From contig JBKGXV010000146.1 in NCBI GenBank assembly GCA_046546375.1, forward strand, positions 1 through 5,840: 5,840 nt of DNA, written 5' to 3'. The notes below the pieces were generated by a model, which ran no database searches, was not told where the DNA came from, and saw only the letters and a program-made list of their open reading frames with translations. This DNA comes from JAEZKC01 sp046546375. GTDB taxonomy: Bacteria; Fibrobacterota; Chitinivibrionia; Chitinivibrionales; Chitinispirillaceae. How positions within the stretch are numbered: position 1 is the first letter of the stretch; every line of letters begins with the position of its first letter. Shown here piece by piece: positions 5,757 to 5,840 of this stretch. The position numbers were made by a program, and so were the translations under genes.

Positions 5757-5771
5757 AGTTTCACTGAAACT
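5757..5771. repeat. Perfect palindrome AGTTTCA-C-TGAAACT
   Basis: Seven-base arms around a single central C. The loop is too short for an RNA hairpin of full length, so this is more like a protein-binding site than a terminator. It lies between the leftward terminator and the right edge. No neighbouring promoter could be assigned to it. Confidence 0.35.
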
Positions 5772-5840
5772 GTACTACTTTCCGATAAGGACCAGTCCGG
5801 ATCTCTTTAAAGATCTTCCGCTGTGAACTTTTACTATGTA

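Noticed and set aside
5761..5838. Leftward 25-codon open frame at the right edge
   Set aside because: Two leftward frames are open for similar short lengths and neither is identifiable; only the terminator suggests a gene, so it is not listed as a CDS.
1..5840. CRISPR arrays, tRNA or rRNA genes, complete insertion sequences
   Set aside because: No regularly spaced identical repeats, no tRNA-like cloverleaf and no matched terminal inverted repeats around a transposase were seen.

Overview
The window looks like an accessory or intergenic-rich part of a bacterial chromosome of intermediate GC content. Clues are a large TPR protein anchored by two membrane helices, degenerate bacterial Ig-like repeats of the 'WYRDG...GAT...Y...C.VSN' type, a -24/-12 (sigma-54) promoter motif and short Shine-Dalgarno-led genes. 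Together these suggest a Gram-negative, environmental lineage (FCB-like or another deep, mostly uncultivated group), but no feature here fixes the phylum. TGA is used as a stop and TGG as Trp, so there is no sign of a recoded genetic code.

Layout, left to right. (1) The first 101 bases are the 3' end of a rightward gene whose protein tail carries a QLSLF motif, the canonical bacterial sliding-clamp-binding pentapeptide. (2) A hairpin at 141-160 separates it from leftward sequence and terminates better in the leftward direction. (3) 187-1018 on the minus strand is a decayed secreted or surface protein: two Ig-like repeats and a C-terminal PPC-like beta domain, broken by one nonsense codon and two single-base frameshifts, and lacking a 5' end. 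(4) 1015-4047 on the minus strand is one intact 1010-residue gene, the only large undamaged gene here: a two-helix membrane anchor, an alpha/beta domain with a TolB-like order of elements, then a long TPR superhelix. It has a good Shine-Dalgarno and a candidate promoter with a palindrome in the spacer. (5) 4111-4347 is a divergent intergenic region with a run of ten C and a degenerate AT(T/C)CT-periodic leader. (6) 4348-4572 encodes a 74-residue helical protein of unknown function, followed by a strong terminator at 4611-4645. (7) A near-consensus sigma-54 promoter at 4683-4698 precedes a gene of about 290 codons (4795-5666) split by one frameshift; its C-terminal half has amphipathic helices and beta strands. 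A strongly SD-led start codon overlaps its stop but opens only a 9-residue ORF. (8) The right end holds a leftward terminator and a perfect 7-bp-arm palindrome.

I do not see a complete defence or mobile system. The most promising items are the membrane TolB-like/TPR protein with its palindromic promoter, and the sigma-54-driven frameshifted gene, where a canonical X XXY YYZ heptamer lies in the correct phase inside the overlap of the two frames. The intact 3-kb ORF argues against general poor sequence quality, so the breaks elsewhere are more likely real decay or, for the last gene, possibly programmed.
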